From contig JANTFL010000003.1 in NCBI GenBank assembly GCA_024763455.1, forward strand, positions 1 to 53,789: a DNA stretch of 53,789 bases. The letters are read 5' to 3'. Under the pieces are notes generated by a model that was not told where the DNA came from, did not search any database, and worked only from the letters and a program-made list of their open reading frames with translations. The DNA is from Sediminispirochaeta sp. (GTDB taxonomy: Bacteria > Spirochaetota > Spirochaetia > B11-G9). Position 1 is the stretch's first letter, and each line of letters begins with the position of its first letter. A program made the translations under genes and the position numbers. Below, in pieces: positions 35,842 through 45,267 of this stretch.

Positions 35842-37257
35842 TTACACATTTTTTGTCCACCGAGTCCCCTCGGGAGTATCCTCTAAAACAATTCCGCTAT
35901 CCAGAAGCAGATCCCTGATTTCATCGGCCCGTTTAAAATTCCTGTCCCTCCGGGCCTCTTCCCGTTCACGGATCAGAGCTTTAAATTCTTCAGGAAGGTC
36001 ATCCTGTGCAGTCTCAACCTGCAGCTCTGCAAGTCCGAGTCCAAGGACTCTGTCCATGTCGTAGGCAGCTGCCAGTTTACTACTGTTGGAAACACTGCTG
36101 TCCTTAAGAAGATTCCAGAGCCAGGAAAGTGCTTTGGGGGTATTCAAATCATGAGCAAGCGCTTCTTTGAAACCGTCAAGGTATTCTTTCGCTTTCCCAT
36201 CCAGAGAATTAATGTCTGAAGGTTCATCTGCCGCTTTGAGCCTTTGGATTCTTTTAAAAAGCCCTTCCCGTGCATTCCTTGACGCATCAAGAGAATCGTA
36301 GGTAAACTGGAGCTGGGATCGGTAGTGCCCCCCAAGAGAGAAGTACCGGAAGTCCAAAGGATCATACCCCTTGTTTACCAGAACCGAAAGGGTGAGAAAC
36401 TCACCGGATGATTTTGCCATTTTACCTTTACCGAGAATAAGGAACTCGTTATGCATCCAGTAATTAACCCACTTCTTGCCTGTAGCAGCCTCGGACTGGG
36501 CTATCTCGTTGGTATGATGAATCGGGATATGGTCTATTCCTCCGCAGTGAATGTCAAACTGCTCTCCAAGATATTTCATGCTCATCGCACTGCACTCGAT
36601 GTGCCACCCGGGATAGCCCCTCCCCCATGGTGAATCCCACATCATGGAGTGATGCTCAAACTTAGAGTTTGTGAACCACAGGACGAAGTCATGGGGATTC
36701 CTCTTGTTCGAGTCTACTTCAATCCGGGCTCCTGCATAAAGGTCCTGTTTATCTCTCATAGCTAATTTCCCGTAATCAGGGAATTTATCGATACTGAAGT
36801 AGATATTCCCCCCGGATTCATAGGTGTAGCCCTTTTCCTCAAGTCTTTTTATTAAACCGATCATATCCTGTATATGCTCAGTAGCCCGGGGAGATACAGT
36901 AGGTCTCCGAATATTGAGGCTGTCTATATCACGAAAAAAAGCATCTGTATAATATTCAGCGATCTCCCAGGCCGACTTTCCCGTTTCTCTCGAGGTCTTG
37001 AGCATTTTGTCTTCCCCTTCATCCTCATCATCCGTCAGATGTCCCACATCGGTAATATTCATTACATGTTTGACATCATAGCCAAAATACTCGAGGGTAC
37101 GGCGGAGAACATCATCGAAAAGGTAGGCACGGAGGTTACCAATGTGCGCATAGTTATACACCGTCGGCCCGCAGCAGTACATCCCCACATGATTATTATC
37201 AAGAGTTTTAAAGGGCTGCAGTGTTCTGCCCATTGTGTTGTAGAACTGAAGTTCCAT
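35842..37257 (-). CDS. cysS: Cysteinyl-tRNA synthetase
   Basis: 471 residues from ATG 37257, where GGAGG lies five bases upstream; TTG 37269 would overlap that site. It charges tRNA-Cys. [18 protein letters not shown] carries the first zinc cysteine and the HIGH motif; [12 protein letters not shown] is the KMSKS equivalent with Ala for Ser, common in CysRS. Further zinc ligands are in WHIECSAMS and the [18 protein letters not shown] block. The C-terminal anticodon domain has the usual [14 protein letters not shown]. It is divergent from murB across about 75 bases. Confidence 0.96.
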   Translation of the reverse strand: MELQFYNTMGRTLQPFKTLDNNHVGMYCCGPTVYNYAHIGNLRAYLFDDVLRRTLEYFGYDVKHVMNITDVGHLTDDEDEGEDKMLKTSRETGKSAWEIAEYYTDAFFRDIDSLNIRRPTVSPRATEHIQDMIGLIKRLEEKGYTYESGGNIYFSIDKFPDYGKLAMRDKQDLYAGARIEVDSNKRNPHDFVLWFTNSKFEHHSMMWDSPWGRGYPGWHIECSAMSMKYLGEQFDIHCGGIDHIPIHHTNEIAQSEAATGKKWVNYWMHNEFLILGKGKMAKSSGEFLTLSVLVNKGYDPLDFRYFSLGGHYRSQLQFTYDSLDASRNAREGLFKRIQRLKAADEPSDINSLDGKAKEYLDGFKEALAHDLNTPKALSWLWNLLKDSSVSNSSKLAAAYDMDRVLGLGLAELQVETAQDDLPEEFKALIREREEARRDRNFKRADEIRDLLLDSGIVLEDTPEGTRWTKNV

Positions 37258-37319
37258 GTGTGCCTCCAAAGACCTGCTTTATTAATAAAAAACAGGTAGT
37301 CTCATCTTCTGTTTTAACG

Positions 37320-37325
37320 TATTAT
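37320..37325 (+). promoter_or_regulatory. Candidate -10 element directly before murB
   Basis: TATTAT lies six bases before GTG 37332, and no Shine-Dalgarno is present. The -35 region (TAGTCT at 37297-37302) is weak. If used, the transcript would start at or next to the start codon. Confidence 0.35.
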
Positions 37326-37331
37326 AAACAG

Positions 37332-38252
37332 GTGGATTTAAATGTACGTAAAATACTGGAAAAAATCAATATAAGCGGTGAGGTGAAGACTTCTGAACCA
37401 ATGTCGGCCCATACTACCTTCAAAACCGGCGGAAATGCGGACATTTACGTTCGTCCAGCTTCTGAAGAAGATCTTCTGATTATCCTTGAAGCATGCAGAC
37501 GGTACAGCGTTCCTTTCTTCATACTCGGAGGAGGAGCGAATATTCTGGTTTCCGACAGGGGTATTGAGGGATGCGTTATTGATATGGGAGAGCTGAATTC
37601 AGTGTCCTTCAAAGGAACCGTCTGCCTGGCGGAAAGCGGATCCCGTATCAGTGATGCAGCAGAGAAAGCCGCAGAGAGAAATCTTTCGGGTCTTGATTTT
37701 ATCTATGCGATGCCCGGCAGTACCGGAGGAGCTGTATGGATGAACGCACGCTGCTACGGAACATCAATATCTGACATCCTGCTCCGTGTACGGTACATAG
37801 ATGAAAACCTCCAGATCCGGTATCTGGAAGGGGATGATATTCACTCATCCTTTGGTTATAAAAAATCATTCTTTCAGGGTACAGGCAATATCATTTTGTC
37901 AGCTGAGTTTCTTCTGAAAGAAGGCAGCAGGATTGATATCCAAAACAACATGAGAAATCATGAACTTGACAGGAAAAAAAAGGGGCATTTTTTATTCCCC
38001 AGCGCCGGTTCGGTATTTAAAAACAACAGAGACTTCGGGCGTCCCACCGGAGTAATTCTGGATTCTCTCGGACTGAAAGGGAAAGCTGTCGGAGATGCCC
38101 AGGTAGCTGATTTTCACGGCAATATAATTGTTAACAAAGGTAAGGCATCCTCTAAAGATGTTAAGGATCTTATCAATGTGTGCTATACTGAGGCAAAAAT
38201 GAAACTCGGAATTGAGCTGGAATGCGAGATACAATTTATAGGCAGATGGTAA
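37332..38252 (+). CDS. murB: UDP-N-acetylenolpyruvoylglucosamine reductase
   Basis: 306 residues from GTG 37332, the length of Gram-positive type II MurB. It reduces enolpyruvyl-UDP-GlcNAc to UDP-MurNAc with NADPH and FAD for peptidoglycan synthesis. FAD-binding blocks: HTTFKTGGNADIYVRP, FILGGGANILVSDRG and MPGSTGGAVWMNAR. The catalytic Ser/Glu blocks are PSAGSVFKN and VADFHGNIIVNKGKAS. An open frame extends upstream into cysS (ATG 37221), but that part is antisense to cysS and resembles nothing. No Shine-Dalgarno is visible. Confidence 0.93.
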   Translation: MDLNVRKILEKINISGEVKTSEPMSAHTTFKTGGNADIYVRPASEEDLLIILEACRRYSVPFFILGGGANILVSDRGIEGCVIDMGELNSVSFKGTVCLAESGSRISDAAEKAAERNLSGLDFIYAMPGSTGGAVWMNARCYGTSISDILLRVRYIDENLQIRYLEGDDIHSSFGYKKSFFQGTGNIILSAEFLLKEGSRIDIQNNMRNHELDRKKKGHFLFPSAGSVFKNNRDFGRPTGVILDSLGLKGKAVGDAQVADFHGNIIVNKGKASSKDVKDLINVCYTEAKMKLGIELECEIQFIGRW

Positions 38253-38266
38253 GCCGGGGAGGTACA

Positions 38267-39613
38267 ATGAGCAGCTGGATAGAACATTTTCGCGAATTTT
38301 ACCCAATTATGAAAGCCGGAGAATTAAAAGAGTACCTCGAAGGAATTCCTATTATGGAGCTCTCCGACAACTGGAGGTTTCTGACAGATGACGAAGCTGA
38401 TATCATATTTAAAAATCTTTCACTTGAAAACAAACGGGATCTTATCGTAGAACTACCGGACTCTGAACAGGAACGGATAATACACTCCCTTTCAGCTCAA
38501 AACAAGAAAGAGTTGTTTAAGGAGATGGAACCTGATGATCTGGTGGACATAGTCCAGACAGTAAGTCACGAAGTCCGTAACGCAGTGTGGGAAAGCTTAA
38601 GCGAGAGGGCAAAGAAAGAAACCCTTTTCCTTCTACGGTTTGAGGAAGACGATGCTGCAGGACTTATGACACCACGGTACCTGGCTATTAGAGCTTCTAT
38701 AAACGTCAAGCAGGCCATTCAGTTTATCAGGAAGAATTGTGAACAGGTTGAATTTTTGTACAACATCTATGTACTTGACAATCTGCAGCGGTTAATTGGA
38801 ATCGTTTCCATAAAAGATATACTTGCCGCTGATGATGAGGTAAAGATCTCAGTGATAATGAACAACAAGTTTACCGCAGTCCGGGAAGATACCGACCAGG
38901 AAGAAGTTGCAAAGATACTGGAAGCGAACGACTTGATATCGGTACCTGTTGTGGATCAGAACAACCTCCTCCTTGGTGATATTACCTTTGACGACGTAAT
39001 GGATGTAATCAGGGAAGAACAGACTGAAGATATGTACAAGATGGGTGCTATAGCGGGAGCGGCCGACGACTATACAGATATTTCCATCTGGGGAATGGTT
39101 AAAAAAAGAGTCCCGTGGCTAATCATGCTCCTTCTTGTAGGTACCATTACAACAAACGTACTTAAACACTATGAACATATAATTATGGGTGCTGCCTTTC
39201 TGTTTATTTTTATGCCCGTTATTACCGAAACCGGGGGGAATACAGGAAGTCAGGCTTCAACCCTCATTATAAGGGGACTTGCCACAGGCGATATCTACTT
39301 CAAGGAAATATGGAGTATTATGTTCAAAGAACTTCTGATAGGGCTGATTATGGGGATTCTTACGGGGCTTGTACTTGTTGCAAGAAGCATGCTCCTCCCC
39401 CCGGGGATTCTTCTAAGTGAATCAATAGCGGTGGGAGCCTCCCTGGTTTTTGTTGTTATCCTGAGTAACCTGATAGGGACTCTCGCCCCAATGATAATAC
39501 ATAAACTTGGATTTGATCCTGCAGTTATGTCCGGTCCGCTGATGGCAACAGTTATTGATGTAGCAGGACTTTCAATCTACTTTGAAACAGCCAGGTTTTT
39601 TCTGCGAATCTGA
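38267..39613 (+). CDS. mgtE: Magnesium transporter MgtE
   Basis: 448 residues from ATG 38267, which has GGGGAGG upstream; this is the usual MgtE length. Cytoplasmic N domain with superhelical repeats (~1-125), two CBS domains (~130-255) that sense Mg2+, then five transmembrane helices from ~285. Typical pore-region blocks are TETGGNTGSQAST and GPLMATVIDVAGL. It is a Mg2+ channel that closes when internal Mg2+ is high. It lies 14 bases after murB and has no leader of its own, so no M-box riboswitch. Its 3' end overlaps the convergent gene by 37 bases. Confidence 0.96.
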   Translation: MSSWIEHFREFYPIMKAGELKEYLEGIPIMELSDNWRFLTDDEADIIFKNLSLENKRDLIVELPDSEQERIIHSLSAQNKKELFKEMEPDDLVDIVQTVSHEVRNAVWESLSERAKKETLFLLRFEEDDAAGLMTPRYLAIRASINVKQAIQFIRKNCEQVEFLYNIYVLDNLQRLIGIVSIKDILAADDEVKISVIMNNKFTAVREDTDQEEVAKILEANDLISVPVVDQNNLLLGDITFDDVMDVIREEQTEDMYKMGAIAGAADDYTDISIWGMVKKRVPWLIMLLLVGTITTNVLKHYEHIIMGAAFLFIFMPVITETGGNTGSQASTLIIRGLATGDIYFKEIWSIMFKELLIGLIMGILTGLVLVARSMLLPPGILLSESIAVGASLVFVVILSNLIGTLAPMIIHKLGFDPAVMSGPLMATVIDVAGLSIYFETARFFLRI

Positions 39614-40938
39614 TAAGGCACAGAGGATGTGCTTACAAAGCCTATACTCAAACCGGTAATAGCAGGATCATTGTTTCCAGCTAGAGCAGCGGGAGTAAAA
39701 TCCGCCGTAAGACTGAGTTCACCATGGGGCATATCAATCTTGACCCCTCCTTTAATAATGGCAGTAAAAAAATCGGGGTCATTGATATCCGCCGTCAAAG
39801 TAAGACCAAGGGAAGATTGTATTACCTTACGGTCAATTCTACCGACTACGCTGCACCATCTTTTTTCTGCCCCCCGCAAGCCTCCTTTCTCTCCGGCAGA
39901 AAATGTAACAGCCAGCGGGGGTAGTGTCACCACAGCAGACCCTTTAATACTGTAGTTATCCTCCCTAATGCCGGATACGGCAACCTCATCGGTAACCGAA
40001 GCGCTAAAGGTCGTACCAATCCATCCGGACTCCAGTTCTGCAGTACAGAATATCCTTGATCTCCGGGCAGTACAGACCGAGGGATAGGAACTCTCCTGGC
40101 CTATATGAGTATCCCCTTTCAATGAGATACCGAAGCCTTTCCGGCCTGAATACCGTATCGATGAGGACAAAAGCAGTTTATCCTTTACTGGAGTGCCGGC
40201 CGGGAGGATATAATCTCTCCCTGCATACACCGTTAATCCATACATATCAATGCATCCAAACTGCAGATTCCAATACAAACGGGAAAAAATATCAGGTCTG
40301 AAGTACTTGTTCCCGGACAGAAAAACGACAAGTTTTATGAACGGGATATCACCTATAAACGAAATTCCGATTCCAGCATGAACCGGCTCTGATACAGAAA
40401 GCTCCGGTAACGGACTAATCCATTCATCCGAATTTGAGTACCGGGGAGCTGAAACAGACCCATACCATGCTAAACACAAACCTGGTCCCTTCAAGATTTC
40501 CATTTCCGCTCCTGTATGGAAGGAGGGGTACAAGAAAGAGTGAACAGATACTCCTCCGGGAATAATCAGAGAAAATCCGTATATCCCTCCGGGCCCTTTT
40601 GTTACATCACTTTCTATTCCCTTTTTTGAATAATAAACTTCTGAGTCAGCCATGAAACCGAAAGGATTGAACAATTCTTTCCAGATCCCCTCTTGTAACA
40701 GTCTTCCTGCTTTTATCTTGTCACTGTTGAAAGAAAAATCCGGCAATCCCAGATTATTACCGGGATCAAAATACTCTGATACATAGAGAGACCAGTAATT
40801 CGCAGAGAAGGTATACCGAAGAGAAAAAGTTGTATCCTCTAAAAACACAGATTGACGGATAGTCTCCAGTGGGGAAATATCCCCGGTAAATAAAATTAAA
40901 AAGATAACTGCAAAAAAATGTCTTTTATCCCGTTTCAT
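39577..40938 (-). CDS. Secreted or outer-membrane protein of unknown function
   Basis: 453 residues. The basic N-terminus MKRDKRHFF is followed by a hydrophobic signal core, with cleavage near ISPLE. The rest is rich in Ser, Gly, Tyr and Phe, with short alternating strands such as FGISLKGDTHIG and GELSLTADFTPA, which fits an outer-membrane barrel, but the end (NLAVSK) lacks the terminal aromatic residue. I recognise no family. No clear Shine-Dalgarno precedes ATG 40938. It is divergent from ackA across 95 bases and overlaps mgtE by 37 bases tail-to-tail. Confidence 0.65.
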   Translation of the reverse strand: MKRDKRHFFAVIFLILFTGDISPLETIRQSVFLEDTTFSLRYTFSANYWSLYVSEYFDPGNNLGLPDFSFNSDKIKAGRLLQEGIWKELFNPFGFMADSEVYYSKKGIESDVTKGPGGIYGFSLIIPGGVSVHSFLYPSFHTGAEMEILKGPGLCLAWYGSVSAPRYSNSDEWISPLPELSVSEPVHAGIGISFIGDIPFIKLVVFLSGNKYFRPDIFSRLYWNLQFGCIDMYGLTVYAGRDYILPAGTPVKDKLLLSSSIRYSGRKGFGISLKGDTHIGQESSYPSVCTARRSRIFCTAELESGWIGTTFSASVTDEVAVSGIREDNYSIKGSAVVTLPPLAVTFSAGEKGGLRGAEKRWCSVVGRIDRKVIQSSLGLTLTADINDPDFFTAIIKGGVKIDMPHGELSLTADFTPAALAGNNDPAITGLSIGFVSTSSVPYQIRRKNLAVSK

Positions 40939-40983
40939 ACTGCTTAAAGACGTATAAATTCTGTTTGGTGATTCAAGTCACTG

Positions 40984-41011
40984 TTTACTTTTTATTTTTT
41001 TTAGGTAAAAT
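40984..41011 (+). promoter_or_regulatory. Candidate ackA promoter
   Basis: TTTACT (40984-40989), 16-base T-rich spacer, TAAAAT (41006-41011). AGGAGG follows at 41022-41027 and ATG at 41034. Confidence 0.42.
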
Positions 41012-41033
41012 AAGCTTTTTCAGGAGGAATTAA

Positions 41034-42371
41034 ATGGTAATATTAACATTAAACTGCGGGAGTTCATCTGCAAAATATCAGGTGTACGACTGGAATAAAA
41101 AGCAGGTTCTTGCCAACGGAATTGTGGAACGGGTCGGACAGGAAGACAGTGCTATAGAGCACATCACCCCGGGGCGTACACCCTTCACTAAAAAGCACAG
41201 CTGTCCGGACCACAAGGAAGCTATTAAGCTTATTATGGAGACAATCTCTGACAGTGAGGTCGGAGCCATCAGCAGTATGGAGGAGATCAAAGCGGTTGGG
41301 CACAGAGTTGTTCAGGGCGGTGAAAAATTTAACAAATCTCTGATTATCGACAAGGAAGCTCTGGATACCTTTAAAGAGGTTCAGGATCTTGCACCTCTGC
41401 ATAACCCGGCCAATATTCTGGGGATCGAGGCTGCCCAGGCTGTTCTTCCATCTGTTCCGCACTGTGCGATAATGGATACAGCTTGGCACCAGACCATGCC
41501 GGAAAAAGCTTACATTTATGCTCTCCCCTATGAATGGTATGAGAACTACAACGTACGGAGATACGGTTATCATGGGACATCATTCCTTTATGTAGCAAAG
41601 CGGACTGCAGTTCTTCTCGGGAAAAAAGCGTCTGAAACAAACGCAATTATCTGCCACATTGGAAACGGTGCGAGTATTTGTGCAGTTAAAAACGGTATCT
41701 CTGTTGATACTTCCATGGGACTGACACCCCTTGAAGGACTCGTAATGGGAACGAGAAGCGGAGACTTCGATCCTGCTATAGTGTTCTACATGATGAATAA
41801 GACAGGACTTTCACCTGCAGAGATCGAAAAGATTTTGAACAAAAAGAGCGGTGTACTTGGTATTTCCGGCCAGTATATAGACCGCCGGGATATTCAAAAA
41901 GCCGCAGCAGAAGGGGACAAACGTTCCCAGTTAGCTATTGATGTAGAGGTTTACCGGCTAAAAAAATACATAGGTGCCTATGCGGCTTCCCTCGGTAGAG
42001 TAGATGCTCTTGTATTTACGGCAGGGGTCGGTGAAATGGCTCCCGCAATTCGGACAAAAATTCTTGAAGATCTGGATGTACTTGGTATTAAGGCCGATCC
42101 TGAAAAATCAATGCTTTCAAAGACCAGGAACGCTGAAACCGACATTACTGCTCCCGGTTCAAAAACCAAGGTGTTTGTTGTTCCAACCGATGAAGAGCTG
42201 GTAATGACTGAAGATACCCATGCCCTCATGGAAGGAACATATGATGTACATACCAACTTTACCTATTCTTTCCAGGACAAGGCTTACGTAAATAAATCGA
42301 GAGCTGAGGGACTTGCACGGGAACTTAAAAATAAACCGCAGCTCGAATCAATAGTTGCACGGATTCCGTAA
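41034..42371 (+). CDS. ackA: Acetate kinase with C-terminal extension
   Basis: 445 residues against about 400 for most AckA. It makes ATP from acetyl phosphate. Motifs: [36 protein letters not shown] (usually F-H-Q), [20 protein letters not shown], and [13 protein letters not shown]. The last ~45 residues (from about [12 protein letters not shown]) continue past the normal end and are helical and basic; a similar long form is known in treponemes. The AGGAGG site is strong. Two terminators follow. No pta is in the window. Confidence 0.94.
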   Translation: MVILTLNCGSSSAKYQVYDWNKKQVLANGIVERVGQEDSAIEHITPGRTPFTKKHSCPDHKEAIKLIMETISDSEVGAISSMEEIKAVGHRVVQGGEKFNKSLIIDKEALDTFKEVQDLAPLHNPANILGIEAAQAVLPSVPHCAIMDTAWHQTMPEKAYIYALPYEWYENYNVRRYGYHGTSFLYVAKRTAVLLGKKASETNAIICHIGNGASICAVKNGISVDTSMGLTPLEGLVMGTRSGDFDPAIVFYMMNKTGLSPAEIEKILNKKSGVLGISGQYIDRRDIQKAAAEGDKRSQLAIDVEVYRLKKYIGAYAASLGRVDALVFTAGVGEMAPAIRTKILEDLDVLGIKADPEKSMLSKTRNAETDITAPGSKTKVFVVPTDEELVMTEDTHALMEGTYDVHTNFTYSFQDKAYVNKSRAEGLARELKNKPQLESIVARIP

Positions 42372-42378
42372 TGTATAA

Positions 42379-42399
42379 AGGCAGACCGGTAGTCTGCCT
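42379..42399 (+). terminator. Rho-independent terminator of ackA
   Basis: Arms AGGCAGAC and GTCTGCCT with a five-base loop, then GCTTTTTTT on the plus strand, eight bases after the ackA stop. Confidence 0.88.
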
Positions 42400-42419
42400 G
42401 CTTTTTTTATAATAGAAAG

Positions 42420-42441
42420 GCTGTCTGAAAATTCAGACAGC
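42420..42441. terminator. Second terminator, between ackA and the DJ-1/PfpI gene
   Basis: Arms GCTGTCTGAA and TTCAGACAGC with a two-base gap. The plus strand continues into TTTTTTTTC; the minus strand into CCTTTCTATT, so it may serve both convergent genes. Confidence 0.8.
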
Positions 42442-42452
42442 TTTTTTTTCTT

Positions 42453-43007
42453 TTATTTTCTAAAGAGCATCGCATTGGCAACTTTGGCTGCGACAGCACT
42501 GTCGGTTAAATACTCCAGTATTTTCAAGGCAAAATCGAAAGCCGTTCCCGGTCCCATTCCGGTAATCACGCTGCCGTCCTGCACAACATTTTCTTCACGA
42601 TAACTCACCCGGTCAAAAAATTTGAACTCTATACCCGGATAGCCGGTTGTCTTTTTATCGTTTAGAAGACCAAGTGGAGATAGTACCAGAGCGGGAGAAG
42701 CGCATATCGCGGCAATAAGTTTACCTTCACTCCGGGCTTGTTCCAGGATACTCTGTACCGCGGAAGACTCTGACAGATTAACAGCTCCCGGCAAACCTCC
42801 TGGCAGGATAACTCCGTCAAACTCAGAAAAATCGATTTCATCAATACCAGCATCAGTATCAAACGTCAAATTGTGGGAGCCGGTAACAACATCAGAACCT
42901 ACACCGGCAACAACAACATCAACACCTCCTCTTCTCAGCACATCAATAGGAGTAACTGCCTCAATCTCTTCAAATCCTTCTGCCAGGAGAACAATTATCC
43001 GTTTCAT
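42453..43007 (-). CDS. DJ-1/PfpI-family protein (YajL-like)
   Basis: 184 residues. The DJ-1 pattern is complete: LLAEGFEEIEAVTPIDVLRR with the conserved Glu, GVILPGGLPGAVNL, and the nucleophile-elbow Cys in AAICASPALVL. The family includes glyoxalase III, deglycase-like and chaperone proteins; the exact activity is disputed and cannot be decided here. Its ATG overlaps the DAHP synthase stop by four bases, so it is the last gene of a four-gene overlapping operon. Confidence 0.9.
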   Translation of the reverse strand: MKRIIVLLAEGFEEIEAVTPIDVLRRGGVDVVVAGVGSDVVTGSHNLTFDTDAGIDEIDFSEFDGVILPGGLPGAVNLSESSAVQSILEQARSEGKLIAAICASPALVLSPLGLLNDKKTTGYPGIEFKFFDRVSYREENVVQDGSVITGMGPGTAFDFALKILEYLTDSAVAAKVANAMLFRK

Positions 43008-44062
43008 CTCTTTCCCTCTTTTTTCTTCCTTAATTCCTCTGCAGCTGATGTAATCAGTTCCTCAGTTTCAGTCCAGCCAATACAGGCATCAGTTATCGAT
43101 ACTCCGTATTTAAGTTCACTTATATCACCCGGCATTTTCTGGTTCCCCTCGAACAGATTACTCTCCAGCATAACTCCTGCAACGTTTTCCTGCCCATAAA
43201 GGATCTGGTCAAGAACGGACCGGAAAACCCGTCTCTGTCTGGTATATTTTTTCCCGGAATTTGCATGACTGCAGTCAATAATCAGAGACGAGTACATCCC
43301 TGCCTTTTTCATAAGGGTAACCGCCTCTTCTACATCCTCTTCGTAATAATTTGGACCGTTGTGTCCTCCTCTCAGGATTATATGGCAGGCATCATTACCG
43401 CTTGTTCGGAAAATGGAACTCCTTCCATCCTGATCTATCCCAATAAAACTCGCTGGATGAGAAGAAGCACTCATCGCATTAACAGCCAGTTGAAGACTCC
43501 CGCCTGTACCATTCTTAAAACCCACCGGCATAGAGAGTCCGCTGGCAAGGCTTCGGTGAACCTGGCTCTCGGTGGTTCTTGCACCTATTGCAGCCCAAGA
43601 CAAAAAATCGGATATATACTGCGGAACTATCGGATCCAGCATCTCTGAACCGGTAGGCACTCCGAGCTCACTAATCTCCTTTAAAAGGCTCCGTGCTATT
43701 TCAATCCCCTTCGCTATATCATCTGAACCGTCCATATCAGGATCAAGAATCAGCCCACGCCATCCCACGGTAGTGCGCGGCTTTTCAAAGTAAACCCTCA
43801 TTATCAAGAGGAACTGGTCATCAACTTCCTTCGACAAGTTCTGAAGTTTTTCCGCATATTCCAGAGCGGCATTCCGGTCATGTATAGAACATGGTCCGAC
43901 AACGGCCATAAGCCGGTCATCTTCTTTCCTGAGAATCTTTTTGACAGCCTCCCTTGTTTTTGCTACCAACGTATCTGTTTCAGCTGTGGCCGGATATTTT
44001 TTCTTAAGTTCTCCGGGGGATATAAGCAGTTTGACTTTCTCAATGTGTACATTATTTATCAT
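43004..44062 (-). CDS. 3-deoxy-7-phosphoheptulonate (DAHP) synthase, class I
   Basis: 352 residues from ATG 44062; GTG 44068 is also possible. It joins phosphoenolpyruvate and erythrose 4-phosphate, the first step of the shikimate pathway. AroFGH-type motifs: VVGPCSIHD, EKPRTTVGWRGL, GARTTESQVHRSLASGL, and FKNGTGGSLQLAVNAM. The N-terminal ~45 residues would form the feedback-binding part, but which aromatic amino acid inhibits it cannot be told, so no aroF/G/H letter is given. The start lies inside the end of the metallo-hydrolase gene. Confidence 0.93.
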   Translation of the reverse strand: MINNVHIEKVKLLISPGELKKKYPATAETDTLVAKTREAVKKILRKEDDRLMAVVGPCSIHDRNAALEYAEKLQNLSKEVDDQFLLIMRVYFEKPRTTVGWRGLILDPDMDGSDDIAKGIEIARSLLKEISELGVPTGSEMLDPIVPQYISDFLSWAAIGARTTESQVHRSLASGLSMPVGFKNGTGGSLQLAVNAMSASSHPASFIGIDQDGRSSIFRTSGNDACHIILRGGHNGPNYYEEDVEEAVTLMKKAGMYSSLIIDCSHANSGKKYTRQRRVFRSVLDQILYGQENVAGVMLESNLFEGNQKMPGDISELKYGVSITDACIGWTETEELITSAAEELRKKKEGKR

Positions 44063-44819
44063 TTTCACCAGGTATCATCTCCCCTTTTCCGCATATTATT
44101 ATTCTACGTTCAGTATTATCAATATTCTTCTCGATTTCACCCCTCACCTTATCCACAGAATTATTAGCTGCGGAGAGATGGCAAAGATAGATGAGAGACG
44201 GTCCCTCACCGCTTTCCAGTCCATTAATAAAATCTACAGCAGCACTATTTGAAAGATGACCTTTGCTGGAAGCTATTCTTTTTTTCAAATACACTGGGTA
44301 CGGACCGTTTTCAAGCATCCTGCAGTCATAGTTGGATTCAAGAAAGACCACGTCTGATTTTTTAACATGCACCCGGGCCTTTTCAGGAACCACCCCGGTA
44401 TCGGTAAGCAGAGTAAATTTCTTTCCTCCAAAAGAAAAATGATACCCCACAGGATGCGGTGCATCGTGAGAAGTTGTAAAAGGGACAAACTTCAGATTCC
44501 CATAGGTATAGGTTTTATCAGGCAGAATCCCGAGCAGTTCATAGGGATTAATCCTGTCCGTTGATTTCCGGGGAACCCGTTTGTGCATTACCACCGGGAT
44601 CTTCAATCTCCTCGACAGAGAACCTGCCCCTCTGACATGATCATCGTGTGTATGGGTTATAAGTATAAAGCGGAGCTTGGACAGATCAAAATCAAGCTCT
44701 CCTGCCCGCTGATGCATCTCTTTAACCGAGAATCCGTTGTCAATCAGGAAACTGAACTCACCATCTTCAAAAATGTATGAGTTGGCGCTGGAACCGCTGC
44801 CGAGGATTGCATATCTCAT
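44052..44819 (-). CDS. MBL-fold metallo-hydrolase (YycJ/WalJ-like)
   Basis: 255 residues from ATG 44819, which overlaps the preceding TGA (ATGA). The metallo-beta-lactamase signature is THTHDDHVRG (H-x-H-x-D-H), with further ligands in TSHDAPHPVGY, LLTDTGVVPE and CHLSAANNS. The start AILGSGSSANSYIFE is typical for the YycJ group, some of which act as nucleases or phosphodiesterases in DNA repair. It binds two metals, probably zinc. Substrate is unknown. Confidence 0.85.
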   Translation of the reverse strand: MRYAILGSGSSANSYIFEDGEFSFLIDNGFSVKEMHQRAGELDFDLSKLRFILITHTHDDHVRGAGSLSRRLKIPVVMHKRVPRKSTDRINPYELLGILPDKTYTYGNLKFVPFTTSHDAPHPVGYHFSFGGKKFTLLTDTGVVPEKARVHVKKSDVVFLESNYDCRMLENGPYPVYLKKRIASSKGHLSNSAAVDFINGLESGEGPSLIYLCHLSAANNSVDKVRGEIEKNIDNTERRIIICGKGEMIPGENDK

Positions 44820-45151
44820 TGTAACCACTCTTTCCAGGTTTTTTCATCGTACCCTACTGTCACAAGTCTGCCGTTCCGGACCACCGGTGTTCTCATTAAA
44901 AGATTATTCTCCAGAATCTCTTCCAGCGGGTCGTATTCCATGTACTCATAACCCTTCTTTTTATATACCTTTGATTCGGTATCAATCAGATCCGGTACAG
45001 GAATCTTTGCGGCAATGGCAGAAAGTTCTCCGGCTGAAAGCTCCCGTTCGTTGAGATCGACAAAGTGAAAGGGAATATTTCTTTCCTTGAAAAACCGTAC
45101 TGCCTTTTTGGTGCTGTTACATTTCTTTGTTCCGATTATTTGTATGTTCAT
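44816..45151 (-). CDS. ArsC/Spx-family thioredoxin-fold protein
   Basis: 111 residues from ATG 45151, which has AGGGGGC just upstream; a longer reading from 45184 adds residues unlike the family. The N-terminus IQIIGTKKCNSTKKAVRFF carries a single redox-type cysteine with the following x2-T/K-x-A pattern of ArsC/YffB/Spx proteins. LMRTPVVRNGRLVTVGYDE is the conserved C-terminal block. Arsenate-reductase genes (arsR, arsB) are absent, so a general thiol or glutathione-like role is more plausible than arsenate resistance. Confidence 0.82.
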   Translation of the reverse strand: MNIQIIGTKKCNSTKKAVRFFKERNIPFHFVDLNERELSAGELSAIAAKIPVPDLIDTESKVYKKKGYEYMEYDPLEEILENNLLMRTPVVRNGRLVTVGYDEKTWKEWLQ

Positions 45152-45231
45152 CAAGCCCCCTGTGCTGTCTAATCTAATACGCAATCATTGTTTTCTTCAA
45201 GCACACCGGAGTGGATTATTAAAAGGAAAAA

Positions 45232-45260
45232 TTGACTTTGGAGCAATTTTATGTTACCTC
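45232..45260 (+). promoter_or_regulatory. Promoter-like element placed for a leaderless asnS transcript
   Basis: TTGACT (45232-45237), 17-base spacer, TACCTC (45255-45260), then seven bases to ATG 45268. The geometry is identical to that before manA. The -10 is weak by consensus. Confidence 0.4.
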
Positions 45261-45267
45261 TAATTCT

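Noticed and set aside
35834..35846. TGTAACTTT at the cysS stop as an ECF-type -35 for the sigma operon
   Set aside because: No matching -10 at 16-17 bases, and a single site is not enough to propose a motif.
37278..37295. Palindrome TTTATTAATAAA within ACCTG/CAGGT arms between cysS and murB as an operator
   Set aside because: AT-rich palindromes of this length are common by chance, and nothing else supports binding.
38253..38266. Mg2+-sensing leader before mgtE
   Set aside because: Only 14 bases separate it from murB.
44816..45151. Arsenate reductase for arsenic resistance
   Set aside because: No arsR, arsB or acr3 nearby, and the sequence fits the broad Spx/YffB group equally well.
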